A stretch of DNA of 40,110 nucleotides from Clostridium homopropionicum DSM 5847 (lineage in GTDB: Bacteria > Bacillota > Clostridia > Clostridiales > Clostridiaceae): contig NZ_LHUR01000032.1 in the NCBI RefSeq assembly GCF_001263795.1, forward strand, positions 1 through 40,110. The letters are read 5' to 3'. Made by a program: the position numbers and the translations under genes. Positions 25,897 through 34,141 of this stretch are shown here, in pieces. Within the stretch, counting starts at the first letter, position 1; each line of letters opens with the position of its first letter. Below the pieces are notes generated by a model. It was not told the DNA's origin and did no database searches. It saw nothing but the letters and a program-made list of their open reading frames with translations.

Positions 25897-26700
25897 ATGC
25901 CTAACCAAGTAATAATAGTATTGATTCTTACATTTGTTATTTACTTAATTTCATCATTAGCATATTCTGTGAGAATTGTTGGAGTAAAAACAGGGAGGAT
26001 AGCCATAGCTTTTGCAGTATTCAATATTTTTGCTTTAATTTCTAGGACTGCAAATAGTATTCAAGCCCCCTTAATGGCTAAAACAATTGAAAATACTATA
26101 AAAATGGGCAACCCTGAAAATTTATTATATATATTTAGATGGATAATATTTTCTACAACGGTTGCAACAATAACTGGAGCTTTTTTAATGCCAACATTTA
26201 TAAAGGTATTTGGGAAAGCTGTTGAAGCCTTTAGTATTCATCGTTCTATACCTAGATTAGTATTGCACGCTTTTTCAAAGTCTGGTATAGAGCAGTTCAA
26301 AAGCAGCGTTACCAAGCCTAAAAGAGAAAATATTGCTCAATTAAAAAGTTTAACAATGATTCCTAAAAAAATAGTTTTACTCAATACTATAGCTTTTGCC
26401 ATATCAACTGTTGGGGTTTTAGCATCCTTGTATGCAGGCTGCTTAAATCCAGATTTAAGAACTACTTGCAGTACACTATCAGCTGTTGTAAATGGATTCT
26501 CAACAATTCTTATGTTTATATTCATAGACCCATATATATCAATGCTAACAGATGATGTAATCAGAGGAGAGTGTACTGAGCTGCAATTTCATAGATGTAT
26601 AATTTTTATTGTAGGAGGATTGATAGTAGGCACTGTATTAGCACAGATTTTATTGGTACCTTCTGCAAAAGTAATATCTTTTATAGCTAAATTAATATAG
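25897..26700 (+). CDS. amj: Lipid II flippase Amj family protein
   Basis: A 267-residue membrane protein with about six helices, matching the DUF2837/Amj family in length and in the N-terminal signature S-S-L-A-Y-S-V-R-I-V-G-V-K-T-G-R followed by S-R-T-A-N-S-I-Q-A-P. In Bacillus subtilis Amj (YdaH) is an alternate flippase that moves lipid II across the membrane when MurJ is absent, and is induced by envelope stress through sigma M. Here it follows a lipoprotein gene; no sigma factor site could be recognised. Whether MurJ also exists in this genome cannot be seen. Confidence 0.88.
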   Translation: MPNQVIIVLILTFVIYLISSLAYSVRIVGVKTGRIAIAFAVFNIFALISRTANSIQAPLMAKTIENTIKMGNPENLLYIFRWIIFSTTVATITGAFLMPTFIKVFGKAVEAFSIHRSIPRLVLHAFSKSGIEQFKSSVTKPKRENIAQLKSLTMIPKKIVLLNTIAFAISTVGVLASLYAGCLNPDLRTTCSTLSAVVNGFSTILMFIFIDPYISMLTDDVIRGECTELQFHRCIIFIVGGLIVGTVLAQILLVPSAKVISFIAKLI

Positions 26701-26738
26701 AACAAATTTAGTGTATTAATAAACAGGGGGAAATATTA

Positions 26739-27419
26739 ATGAATCTAGAAAAGAAACACAAAAGAATTATTGAAATTGTTCAAGACAAATTAACTTGTTC
26801 TGCACATAATTTAGATCATGTATTTAGAGTTTATAATCTTTGTATGTTAATTGCAAAATATGAGAATGATGTTGATTTAGAAATATTGATTCCAGCAGCA
26901 TTGCTTCGTGATATTGCTAGAGTTGAAGAAAGTAAAGATATAACCGGAGAAATTGATCATGCTATCTTGGGAAGTGAAATTGCTGAGGATATATTAAGAA
27001 AGCTGCAATTCCATGAAGAAAAGATAGAAAAAATAAAACATTGTATTATAACACATAGATTCAGAACTGATAATGAACCCAAAACAATAGAAGCAAAAAT
27101 ACTTTTTGATTCAGATAAGCTTGATGCTATAGGTGCAATAGGAATTGCTCGTACTTTTATGTTAGCAGGTCAATTTGGGCAAAGGCTGACAGTAGATGAA
27201 CCACTGAAGGATTATCTCAAATCAAATACGGTGGAAAATGAAAGACTAAAAGATGTTTCAAAGCATACGCCTTTCATTGAATATGAAGTAAAGTTTAAAA
27301 AAATTCCAGGTAAATTGTACACAAAGAAAGCAAAAGAAATCGGAAATAAAAGGCTTGAACTTATGGAAGAATATTTTAATAAACTTAAATTAGAAATAGA
27401 GGGAGCAGAAGATGTGTAA
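26739..27419 (+). CDS. HD-domain protein with Arg in place of HD histidine
   Basis: A 226-residue protein of the YedJ/YpgQ-like HD family. Conserved positions are H27 (L-D-H-V-F-R-V), H74 (D-H-A-I-L-G-S), H101/H106 and D126/D129 (D-S-D-K-L-D-A-I-G-A). At the HD doublet itself the sequence reads A-L-L-R57-D58-I-A-R: codon CGT at 26907-26909 where CAT would give the expected histidine. The rest of the frame is intact. HD proteins use this histidine to bind the catalytic metal, so activity is probably lost or altered; a sequencing error cannot be excluded. It overlaps the next HD gene by eight bases. Confidence 0.85.
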   Translation: MNLEKKHKRIIEIVQDKLTCSAHNLDHVFRVYNLCMLIAKYENDVDLEILIPAALLRDIARVEESKDITGEIDHAILGSEIAEDILRKLQFHEEKIEKIKHCIITHRFRTDNEPKTIEAKILFDSDKLDAIGAIGIARTFMLAGQFGQRLTVDEPLKDYLKSNTVENERLKDVSKHTPFIEYEVKFKKIPGKLYTKKAKEIGNKRLELMEEYFNKLKLEIEGAEDV

Positions 27420-28050
27420 GGGGTATCCTGATAAAAGTACAGCTATTAAAGCTCTTGAAGATGCAGAAAAGCTAAATCCAGGAGTGTGGAAACAACATTC
27501 TGAATTTGTTGCTTTAGCTTGCAAGAATATAGCAGAACATTGTACAAGTCTTGATGTGGATAAAGCATATATTTTAGGTTTGCTGCACGATATAGGGAGA
27601 CGAATTGGTGTAGTTTCAGAACGTCATCTTATTGCTGGATATCAATATTGCATGGAACAAGGGTGGAATGAAGTTGCTAAAGTTTGTATCACCCATTCAT
27701 TTATGCTACAAGATATAAAATCTTCAATAGGAAAATGGGATGTTACTAGGGAAGAATATGAAAGTATTGAAAGCATTATAAATTCATCAGTTTATGATGA
27801 TTATGACTTATTAGTGCAGTTATGTGATGCATTAAGCTTACCAACAGGCTTCTGTTTACTTGAAAAGAGATTTGTTGATGTTGCCTGTAGATATGGTGTA
27901 AATGATTTTACAGTTGCAAGGTGGAAAAAGACAACTAAAATAAAAGAATACTTTGAAAAGAAGATGCAGCATTCTATTTATGATGTACTTCCAAATGTTA
28001 TACAGAATACATTTAGTAATGATAATTCTATTTATACTAAACAAAAATAA
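27412..28050 (+). CDS. HD-domain phosphohydrolase
   Basis: A 212-residue HD-domain protein with an intact metal site: H29 (K-Q-H-S-E-F-V-A), H59-D60 in G-L-L-H-D-I-G-R, histidines in R-H-L-I-A-G-Y and T-H-S-F, and D-x-x-x-L-C-D-A-L-S further on. This suits a small phosphohydrolase acting on nucleotides or a similar phosphoester. ATG at 27412 overlaps the end of the preceding HD gene, so the two proteins are made together. Confidence 0.88.
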   Translation: MCKGYPDKSTAIKALEDAEKLNPGVWKQHSEFVALACKNIAEHCTSLDVDKAYILGLLHDIGRRIGVVSERHLIAGYQYCMEQGWNEVAKVCITHSFMLQDIKSSIGKWDVTREEYESIESIINSSVYDDYDLLVQLCDALSLPTGFCLLEKRFVDVACRYGVNDFTVARWKKTTKIKEYFEKKMQHSIYDVLPNVIQNTFSNDNSIYTKQK

Positions 28051-28085
28051 CAATTTTAAATTGTGCCTGGTGGGGGAGATTAACA

Positions 28086-28895
28086 ATGAACAGTATTTCA
28101 AAAGAAGTACAAATTGTAAAACTGATATATATGGTTACTTGGATATTTATGGTATTAGCAATTATTGCTCTTGGAAAAAGCAATTATAAAGTAAAAAATT
28201 TTAAAGATAAGATGATTGTAAACTGGAAACAATCTCTATCAATTGTTGTGTTATGTTACATGAGTATATTTATAGGTACTTGGAATGCTTCTTATCTTAC
28301 CAATATTTTGGGACCTATAACTCTATTCTGTCAGTGCCTTATTGGATTAACCATAGCAAAAAGCATTGATGGATATGAACCGCTTCCTGTAACAAGAGCT
28401 ATTATTGAGAATAAGCAAGCATGGCGTAAAATTATTCTAATGTTTGGTTTTGGACTATTAGTAGTTTTTCTAACTGTGTTTATCGGTGCATTTAGTCAAA
28501 GTATTTGCTCGAATATATTTAATGAAGTAAATAATTCTTCTGAAGCAGTAAATATGTTGCCTGACAACAAATGGATGCTGTTTTTCACTTTATTATCAGG
28601 TGCTGGTATTGTGGAAGAAACGATATATAGACTAATATTTCTATCATTAATTTTAAAAATAACCAACAGACCATGGCTTTCAATAGTATTATCTTCATTA
28701 CTCTTTGGGTTATATCATTTAACTCCTATTAACACAATGTACAGTATATATTGGCAATATCCTATAACTCAGTTTGTTTCTACAAGTTTAGCTGGAATGA
28801 TATTTGGATATTTTTATGTTAAACGTGGATATGAAACTGCTGTAATTGGGCATACTCTTGCAGATTGGCTGCCTGTACTGATTTTTATGAAATAA
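28086..28895 (+). CDS. CPBP-family intramembrane metalloprotease
   Basis: A 269-residue protein with about eight helices. The CPBP (Abi/CAAX-like) motifs are E177-E178-x-x-x-R182 in V-E-E-T-I-Y-R-L, H211 in F-G-L-Y-H-L-T-P, and H256 in G-H-T-L-A-D-W, the complete catalytic set. Bacterial members cleave membrane proteins or peptides and act in bacteriocin immunity, signalling or unknown roles. It lies 67 bases before a gene for a membrane-tethered helix-turn-helix protein, a conceivable substrate. Confidence 0.92.
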   Translation: MNSISKEVQIVKLIYMVTWIFMVLAIIALGKSNYKVKNFKDKMIVNWKQSLSIVVLCYMSIFIGTWNASYLTNILGPITLFCQCLIGLTIAKSIDGYEPLPVTRAIIENKQAWRKIILMFGFGLLVVFLTVFIGAFSQSICSNIFNEVNNSSEAVNMLPDNKWMLFFTLLSGAGIVEETIYRLIFLSLILKITNRPWLSIVLSSLLFGLYHLTPINTMYSIYWQYPITQFVSTSLAGMIFGYFYVKRGYETAVIGHTLADWLPVLIFMK

Positions 28896-28901
28896 ATTTA
28901 A

Positions 28902-28929
28902 TTGATGCTATTAAACAACATATTATAAA
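28902..28929 (+). promoter_or_regulatory. Candidate promoter for tethered HTH gene
   Basis: TTGATG (28902-28907) and TATAAA (28924-28929) with a 16-base spacer precede the gene at 28963, whose site TAGGAGG lies just before the ATG. A fair but unproven vegetative promoter in an AT-rich gap. Confidence 0.4.
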
Positions 28930-28962
28930 ATTGACTATAGCATTATGTTAGGAGGATTTTAG

Positions 28963-29328
28963 ATGTTAAAAGAAAAGATGTTGGCGATTTCAATATTTTC
29001 TTTAGCAATTTCAATTATTGCTAGTGCATCAATCATCTCAAAAGAAATAAGAAATAATGGACAAAATCTTAGTAGTAGTTTGAACATGATGTCAGGAGGA
29101 TTAAATAAAATTAGCAATTCAGTAGGATACAAGAACAATAGCTTAGATAATAATTCTTATAACCCTGCTGAAGCTGCAGAATATTTAGGAATTACACGGG
29201 AAAAATTATATGAAATTGCTAATACAAAGGATTTTAAAATGCCGTATATTAAGATAGGTGCGGATTATTATTTTAATAAAAGTGCATTAGATAAGTGGTT
29301 AGAAACAGCAAGAATAGAAATAAAGTAA
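28963..29328 (+). CDS. Membrane-tethered excisionase-type HTH protein
   Basis: A 121-residue protein with one membrane helix (about 7-27, Ala/Ile/Ser-rich), a Ser/Asn-rich linker (30-65), and a C-terminal excisionase/MerR-like domain (about 66-118) with N-P-A-E-A-A-E-Y-L-G-I-T-R-E-K-L-Y-E-I-A and the ending Y-F-N-K-S-A-L-D-K-W-L. The topology would hold the DNA-binding-like domain on the membrane. Similar small tethered proteins occur in other Firmicutes; their function is unknown to me. Release by the neighbouring CPBP protease is speculation. Confidence 0.85.
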   Translation: MLKEKMLAISIFSLAISIIASASIISKEIRNNGQNLSSSLNMMSGGLNKISNSVGYKNNSLDNNSYNPAEAAEYLGITREKLYEIANTKDFKMPYIKIGADYYFNKSALDKWLETARIEIK

Positions 29329-29360
29329 GATTTATTTTTATAACTAATTAAGGAGAAAAA

Positions 29361-30185
29361 ATGAGTGATAAAAAGTCAGAGATTATGAATGTATGGGACA
29401 AGGTTGCTTCTAACTTTGGAAAAGTAGGACCTAAATATTGGAATTATTTTGGGAAAAGGTTAGTAGAGCTTTCGAGTATTAAGCAAGGGGCAAAAGTATT
29501 AGATATAGGAATGGGTAGGGGAGCTTCACTATTTCCTGCTGTTAATATGGTAGGTTTGGATGGATATGTTATTGGAATTGATAGCTCAGAAGCTATAGTA
29601 ACGGAGACTCATAAGGATATTTTATCTAGAAATATACTCAATGCAGAAGTAAAATGCATGAATGCAGTAAAATTAAATTTTGATAATAATTATTTTGACA
29701 ATGTTATCTGCGGTTTTGGATTTGGATATCTTTTACTTTCTGAAAGTAAGTTAAATGATATACGGAGAATATTAAAAAACAATGGACAAGTGGCCTTTAG
29801 TATATGGGGACAGCAAGAAGATCAAAAATGGCTTACAGAAATTATTAATAAATATTTGCAAATTGAAAACAAAAATAATGAGGAAAATCCAGAAATTCCT
29901 AAGCTTGATACTGTGGATGATGTAACAAAAATACTAAATGATGCAGGATTCCACAATATAAAAGTTCATGAAGAAAATTCGGTTGTAGTGTATAAAGAGA
30001 AAGAGGAATGGTGGCAAGAAATGTGTTCAAATGCAGTTAGGAGTATATTTGATCAAATAGAAGCCTTAGGAAGCAGAACATTTATAGAATTTAAAAATGA
30101 AGTATTTAATGGACTTCAAAAGTACTATAAAGAAGCTGGAATTTGCTTTAATATGCCGGTAATTTATGCCTTGGGAGAAAAATAG
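29361..30185 (+). CDS. Class I SAM-dependent methyltransferase
   Basis: A 274-residue methyltransferase. SAM-binding motif I is V-L-D-I-G-M-G-R-G at about 45-53, the acidic residue ending strand 2 is in V-I-G-I-D-S-S-E-A, and F-D-N-V-I-C-G-F-G-F-G is motif IV. The last 100 residues form a helical cap (W-W-Q-E-M-C-S-N-A-V-R), usual in UbiE-like small-molecule methyltransferases. The substrate is unknown. ATG follows AAGGAG; 32 bases separate it from the gene before. Confidence 0.9.
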   Translation: MSDKKSEIMNVWDKVASNFGKVGPKYWNYFGKRLVELSSIKQGAKVLDIGMGRGASLFPAVNMVGLDGYVIGIDSSEAIVTETHKDILSRNILNAEVKCMNAVKLNFDNNYFDNVICGFGFGYLLLSESKLNDIRRILKNNGQVAFSIWGQQEDQKWLTEIINKYLQIENKNNEENPEIPKLDTVDDVTKILNDAGFHNIKVHEENSVVVYKEKEEWWQEMCSNAVRSIFDQIEALGSRTFIEFKNEVFNGLQKYYKEAGICFNMPVIYALGEK

Positions 30186-30248
30186 TATATTAATCTTTGT
30201 AATAAAAATATGTTTTACTTAATTGTATAAAATTTATGGAGGATGAAA

Positions 30249-30779
30249 ATGACAAACTTAAAGTTGATATTTCCAAATCAAGATTATAAAGATGAATGGT
30301 TTTCTATTATTAATGAAATAGAGAATGCAGAAGAGAAAATGACACCATCTGCACTTAAAGGTGAAGCTAATGATTATAATGAATACTTATATAACGTTAA
30401 AAAGTATTCGAAAGGTATTAATTTGCCAGAGGGTAGAGTTCCAGCAGAAATATATTTCCTTGTGAATAATGATGATAAAAGAATTTTAGGAGCGATTGAT
30501 ATTAGATATTCTCTTAATGATTACTTATATAACTTTGGAGGAAATATAGGCTATGGTATTCGACCAACAGAAAGAAGAAAAGGTTATGCAACAAAAATGT
30601 TAGAATTGGCATTAGATATATGCAGAGAAAAAGGGATGGATAAGGTACTAATTACTTGTAATAAGAGCAATATAGGTTCAGCAAGAACAATAATAAAAAA
30701 TGGCGGAATACTTGAAAATGAAATAATGGAAAATGATGAATTAGTACAAAGATATTGGATTAAATGCAGCAGGGGTTGA
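30249..30779 (+). CDS. GNAT-family N-acetyltransferase
   Basis: A 176-residue acetyltransferase starting at the second of two close ATG codons (30249): GGAGG ends at 30242, directly abutting the first ATG but well spaced for the second. The acetyl-CoA motif is R-P-T-E-R-R-K-G-Y-A-T-K-M-L at about 112-125, followed by C-N-K-S-N-I-G-S-A-R-T-I-I-K-N-G-G, the usual B-motif ending. The N-terminus W-F-S-I-I-N-E-I-E suits the group of unknown-substrate acetyltransferases seen in clostridia. Confidence 0.9.
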   Translation: MTNLKLIFPNQDYKDEWFSIINEIENAEEKMTPSALKGEANDYNEYLYNVKKYSKGINLPEGRVPAEIYFLVNNDDKRILGAIDIRYSLNDYLYNFGGNIGYGIRPTERRKGYATKMLELALDICREKGMDKVLITCNKSNIGSARTIIKNGGILENEIMENDELVQRYWIKCSRG

Positions 30780-30891
30780 TTTAGTTGAAGTTTCATATGA
30801 GTGGGTAAATATAAATTCTTTAATTAATTTATAATCTAAAATAGGAAGCTTTTATAATTAATAAATAATAAAATTAAGAGAGGTAATTCAG

Positions 30892-31440
30892 ATGAAAAGA
30901 TTAGAAACAGATAGATTGATATTAAGACAATGGTCTGAAGCTGATAGCAAGGATTTATATGAATATGCTAAAAATGAATTAGTCGGGCCAAATTGTGGTT
31001 GGACTACACATAAAAATGAAGAAGAAAGTAAAGAAGTAATAAAGAGGGTTATTAAAAATGATGATACCCTTGCAATTGTTTTAAAATCTGAAAATAAAGT
31101 TATTGGAAGTATAGGTCTTCATGATAGAAAACCAGATGCTTCTCTTTCAAATCTAAAACAAAAAGAAATAGGATACGCTTTAAATCCAAAATACTGGGGA
31201 CAAGCGTTTGTACCTGAAGCTGTAAAATGCTTGATTGATTATGGATTTAATGAATTGAACTTAGATTTAATATGGTGTGGGCACTATGATTTTAATCATA
31301 ATTCTAGAAGAGTAAATGAAAAATGTGGATTTAATTATAGGTTTCAAAGAAAGAAAAAGCTAGAGTTATTCGATAATAAAGAAGTTACTATTTTATATTA
31401 CAGTATTTTCAAATCAGAATTTTTAAATTCTATTTGCTAG
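30892..31440 (+). CDS. GNAT-family N-acetyltransferase, RimJ/RimL type
   Basis: A 182-residue acetyltransferase. L-E-T-D-R-L-I-L-R-Q-W at the N-terminus is typical of the RimJ/RimL group, with G-S-I-G-L-H-D in the middle, G-Y-A-L-N-P-K-Y-W-G-Q-A-F-V-P-E-A as the acetyl-CoA site and S-R-R-V-N-E-K-C-G-F at the end of the fold. Members acetylate protein N-termini or small molecules such as antibiotics. Its stop codon directly abuts the stop of the opposite-strand interrupted gene. Confidence 0.93.
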   Translation: MKRLETDRLILRQWSEADSKDLYEYAKNELVGPNCGWTTHKNEEESKEVIKRVIKNDDTLAIVLKSENKVIGSIGLHDRKPDASLSNLKQKEIGYALNPKYWGQAFVPEAVKCLIDYGFNELNLDLIWCGHYDFNHNSRRVNEKCGFNYRFQRKKKLELFDNKEVTILYYSIFKSEFLNSIC

Positions 31441-31710
31441 TTAGAATAGTTTCATGCCTATAAAGTCATAAAAAAATATAAAAGATATTAACCAAAGACT
31501 ATTTCCAATAAGGAGTGCTTTTAGCTTATTAGAAATAGTCGCTGCAAAAGTTTTTCCGCTTCAAAACCAATATATAATAGATATAACTGCAAAGTACAAG
31601 AAATAATTAGAGTAAATTCTTGAAATGAAATTTACATTATCTATTATTATCCCTAATAGCGGTAGAATAAGTATTATAGTTATGGATTTACAAATGGTTT
31701 TTGATTGCAT
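31441..31710 (-). pseudogene. Small membrane protein gene interrupted by in-frame TGA
   Basis: On the minus strand an ATG at 31710 follows a strong site (GGAGG at 31722-31718) and opens a frame of 89 codons to TAA at 31443-31441, broken only by a TGA at 31563-31561 (codon 50). The first part has a membrane helix (I-T-I-I-L-I-L-P-L-L-G-I-I-I-D) and a second ending I-I-Y-W-F before the TGA; after it the frame continues S-G-K-T-F-A-A-T then G-N-S-L-W-L-I-S-F-I-F-F-Y, a third helix. The restored three-helix protein ends exactly where the opposite gene ends, which argues the frame was once whole. TGG to TGA is the simplest change. It lies 29 bases after the 400-residue protein gene, probably on one transcript. 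A functional 49-residue product or sequencing error remains possible. Confidence 0.65.
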
Positions 31711-31739
31711 GGAATAACCTCCAAATTTCACGGTATATA

Positions 31740-32942
31740 TTATTTTATCATTTCAGTAATATCCTTAATTAATTTCTCATCTATGTCACAAGTTTTTGCG
31801 TGGATTTCATTATTTTCATGAGTGAAATATAGTATTAGCTTAACATCCTTATTATTGATTCTTTTTTGAGTAATATTGACAGGACCAAATAAATTTTTGT
31901 CTTTAACAATAGTTTTAGGCTCTTCTCTGTAATTTGAAATTTTTATAATTCCTTCATGATTTTCATTATAAAATGTATAAACTACTGAAAATTCTTGATT
32001 AGAGTTTATAGAATCTAAGGCAGGAACACTGCCAAATTTATCAGTGTTAAAGGGTATATTATCTATTGTATATGGTAATTTACCATAGTTAGAATATCTG
32101 CGAGATATAAATATATTAAGTGAAGCAATATCTTTCCCATCCTTAGCTTCACCATTCATTCCAGTATAGCCCAAACCATCACGGAGTGATTTAACATTTA
32201 TAATATTTTTTGCTATAGGTCTATTTAATTTAGATAATGAAACTCCATCTTTCATTGAATAAAGATTTACTCCATTCCTTTTTACAGAAGTATAGGTTAA
32301 AACATTATCAGGTGAGGCAGCACTAACAATGTAATAAGGCTTTCTATAATACTTTGTAATGTTATGAGAAGAAGTGGTATTTGAGAAAAAAGTCCATGCA
32401 CTATTATTTAGTTTATCTGTGTATATAAGTTTATTATTACATTTGGTATAGGATATATTTGAATTATAGTCTACACTGGTTGCATCTTGGAAATCATCTA
32501 TTGCCATTAATTCACTATGAGAAGAAGACACTCTATAATTTTTATCTCTAGTTAGAGTAGTTTTAATTATTCCTTCATCATATGTAGTGATTATAGTATC
32601 TCTAATGACAATTGTATCAAATAATATAACGTCATCTAAATATTTATGAGATGGGAATTCATATAGCAGTTTAGATTGTCCATTGTCTGTATTTAAGTAG
32701 TATAAATATGAATATTTTTTATCACCTTGCATTCTGCTTGATAAAATTAAAAGAGATTTATCTGGAGCTACAAAGTTATTTGCCCAAGTTATGTTTTTAA
32801 TTTCCCCAAACTTACTAGAAGTTAAATTGATACCAGGTTTTTTATATTCAGGTATTTTCACTCTAAAGTTTTCGTAGGCATAGAAAATCGTAGCAAGCAG
32901 AGCAATTATCAAAGTAAAAATCAACATTCTAAATTTCTTCAT
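31740..32942 (-). CDS. Hypothetical membrane-anchored extracellular protein
   Basis: A 400-residue protein with one N-terminal signal anchor (about 5-23) and a long external part rich in Tyr, Asn and Ser. Repeating short strand-like segments (for example Y-S-Y-L-Y-Y-L-N-T-D-N-G-Q-S and L-L-Y-E-F-P-S) suggest a beta-propeller-like fold, but this is inference and I recognise no family. ATG follows TGGAGGT. It is divergent from the membrane protein gene at 33014 (71-base gap) and lies upstream of the interrupted small membrane gene. Confidence 0.8.
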   Translation of the reverse strand: MKKFRMLIFTLIIALLATIFYAYENFRVKIPEYKKPGINLTSSKFGEIKNITWANNFVAPDKSLLILSSRMQGDKKYSYLYYLNTDNGQSKLLYEFPSHKYLDDVILFDTIVIRDTIITTYDEGIIKTTLTRDKNYRVSSSHSELMAIDDFQDATSVDYNSNISYTKCNNKLIYTDKLNNSAWTFFSNTTSSHNITKYYRKPYYIVSAASPDNVLTYTSVKRNGVNLYSMKDGVSLSKLNRPIAKNIINVKSLRDGLGYTGMNGEAKDGKDIASLNIFISRRYSNYGKLPYTIDNIPFNTDKFGSVPALDSINSNQEFSVVYTFYNENHEGIIKISNYREEPKTIVKDKNLFGPVNITQKRINNKDVKLILYFTHENNEIHAKTCDIDEKLIKDITEMIK

Positions 32943-33013
32943 TAAAATACCTCCATAATATGGTATAATATAGATTATATTACAAACAATTATAAAATGA
33001 AAGGAGAAATGCT

Positions 33014-33790
33014 ATGCCATTAGGGGATATGTTTAGTAGTGGTAGAAAATTTATAAATAAATTTCTTTGGATTATACTGATTCCTATTGCTTTGGACTTA
33101 TGGCAGCTGTTTGCACATGAATATTTTTTCAAGACAAATTATATTCCCATTAAACGATTATTTTCTTTAAAGTTAGGAATTATATCCTCACCACCAAGTG
33201 TAAATTTTATTCTAGAAGATTTTCCGCCAGTATTACTCCAATATAATAGCAATGGGCTAAAAGGCATTATTTATGAAGTCAGCTTATTCAATGTATTTTT
33301 TATGATTACAATAATATTGATAACAAGCTTTATAAACAGTGGATATTTAAGTGTACTTGGAGGAAAGGAAGAAGGCAAAATTTTTATTAAGGATTTTTTC
33401 ATAATGGGAAACAAAAATTGGTTTAAGTTTTTTGTATTACACCTTATTCAATATATACCTGTAATTTTAATTTTGTTTGCAAAAGAATTTATGGTATTAG
33501 GATTATTATTTATTCTATTTTTTTATGTTCAATATTCTATTGTAATTGATGAGGGTAGAATTAGTGAAAACTTTATAAAAGGGATGTCATTTCTATCTAA
33601 TAATTTAAGACTAACTATAAAGATGGCACTTTATTTTGGATTCATTTTTTCTTTGTTAAGTATACTTGTATATGTATTAACAAGTTTTTCAACTGTAGGA
33701 ATTGTATTAGATATAATTATTGTTGCTTACTTTGGAGCAGTAGTTAATAGAGCGATTTTGCAAGTTTATACTGAAAAAAGTAGAGGTTAG
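33014..33790 (+). CDS. Hypothetical polytopic membrane protein
   Basis: A 258-residue protein with about six hydrophobic segments (near 19-34, 92-112, 136-152, 156-178, 200-226, 230-245) and a polar stretch at 40-85. The layout, with a G-K-I-F-I-K-D-F-F segment before the third helix and an ending A-Y-F-G-A-V-V-N-R, is like DUF4013/YihY-unrelated membrane proteins that I cannot name with confidence. ATG at 33014 follows AAAGGAG. Confidence 0.78.
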   Translation: MPLGDMFSSGRKFINKFLWIILIPIALDLWQLFAHEYFFKTNYIPIKRLFSLKLGIISSPPSVNFILEDFPPVLLQYNSNGLKGIIYEVSLFNVFFMITIILITSFINSGYLSVLGGKEEGKIFIKDFFIMGNKNWFKFFVLHLIQYIPVILILFAKEFMVLGLLFILFFYVQYSIVIDEGRISENFIKGMSFLSNNLRLTIKMALYFGFIFSLLSILVYVLTSFSTVGIVLDIIIVAYFGAVVNRAILQVYTEKSRG

Positions 33791-33834
33791 GGGCATGGGA
33801 AAAAATAATTTAAGTTATTAATGGAGGGGTATTA

Positions 33835-34080
33835 ATGAAAAAAGTATTATTAGTAGCAGCATTATTAGGAGCATTTGCATTAACAGGTTGCGGGAATAGA
33901 CAAGTTATTGACACTAATTGGACTTTTACAAAAGCAAAAATAGTTATTGGAAATGAAACTATTGAAGTGAATGTAAAGTCATGGAGGGATTATCAGAATG
34001 ATACTCAAATACAAATAGTAGCTGATGATGGAACTGTATATTTAACTGATAAGGTAAATGTGCTTTTAATAGGCAAATAA
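33835..34080 (+). CDS. Small lipoprotein
   Basis: An 81-residue lipoprotein: signal peptide ending A-L-T-G-C with lipid-modified C19, then N-R-Q-V-I-D-T-N-W-T-F-T-K-A, I-E-V-N-V-K-S-W-R-D-Y and Q-I-Q-I-V-A-D-D-G-T-V-Y. Similar short all-beta sequences recur in Firmicute chromosomes, phages and mobile elements as proteins of unknown function. ATG at 33835 follows TGGAGGGG. Confidence 0.85.
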   Translation: MKKVLLVAALLGAFALTGCGNRQVIDTNWTFTKAKIVIGNETIEVNVKSWRDYQNDTQIQIVADDGTVYLTDKVNVLLIGK

Positions 34081-34141
34081 TTAAAATTGTTTATTTTTTT
34101 CTTCTTTGCAATTTAGAGTGGAGTAAATAATGAAAGGATGA

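Noticed and set aside
31561-31563. Selenocysteine codon in the small membrane gene
   Set aside because: The TGA sits in a hydrophobic membrane protein with no redox motif, and I saw no convincing bSECIS-like hairpin after it; Trp to stop is simpler.
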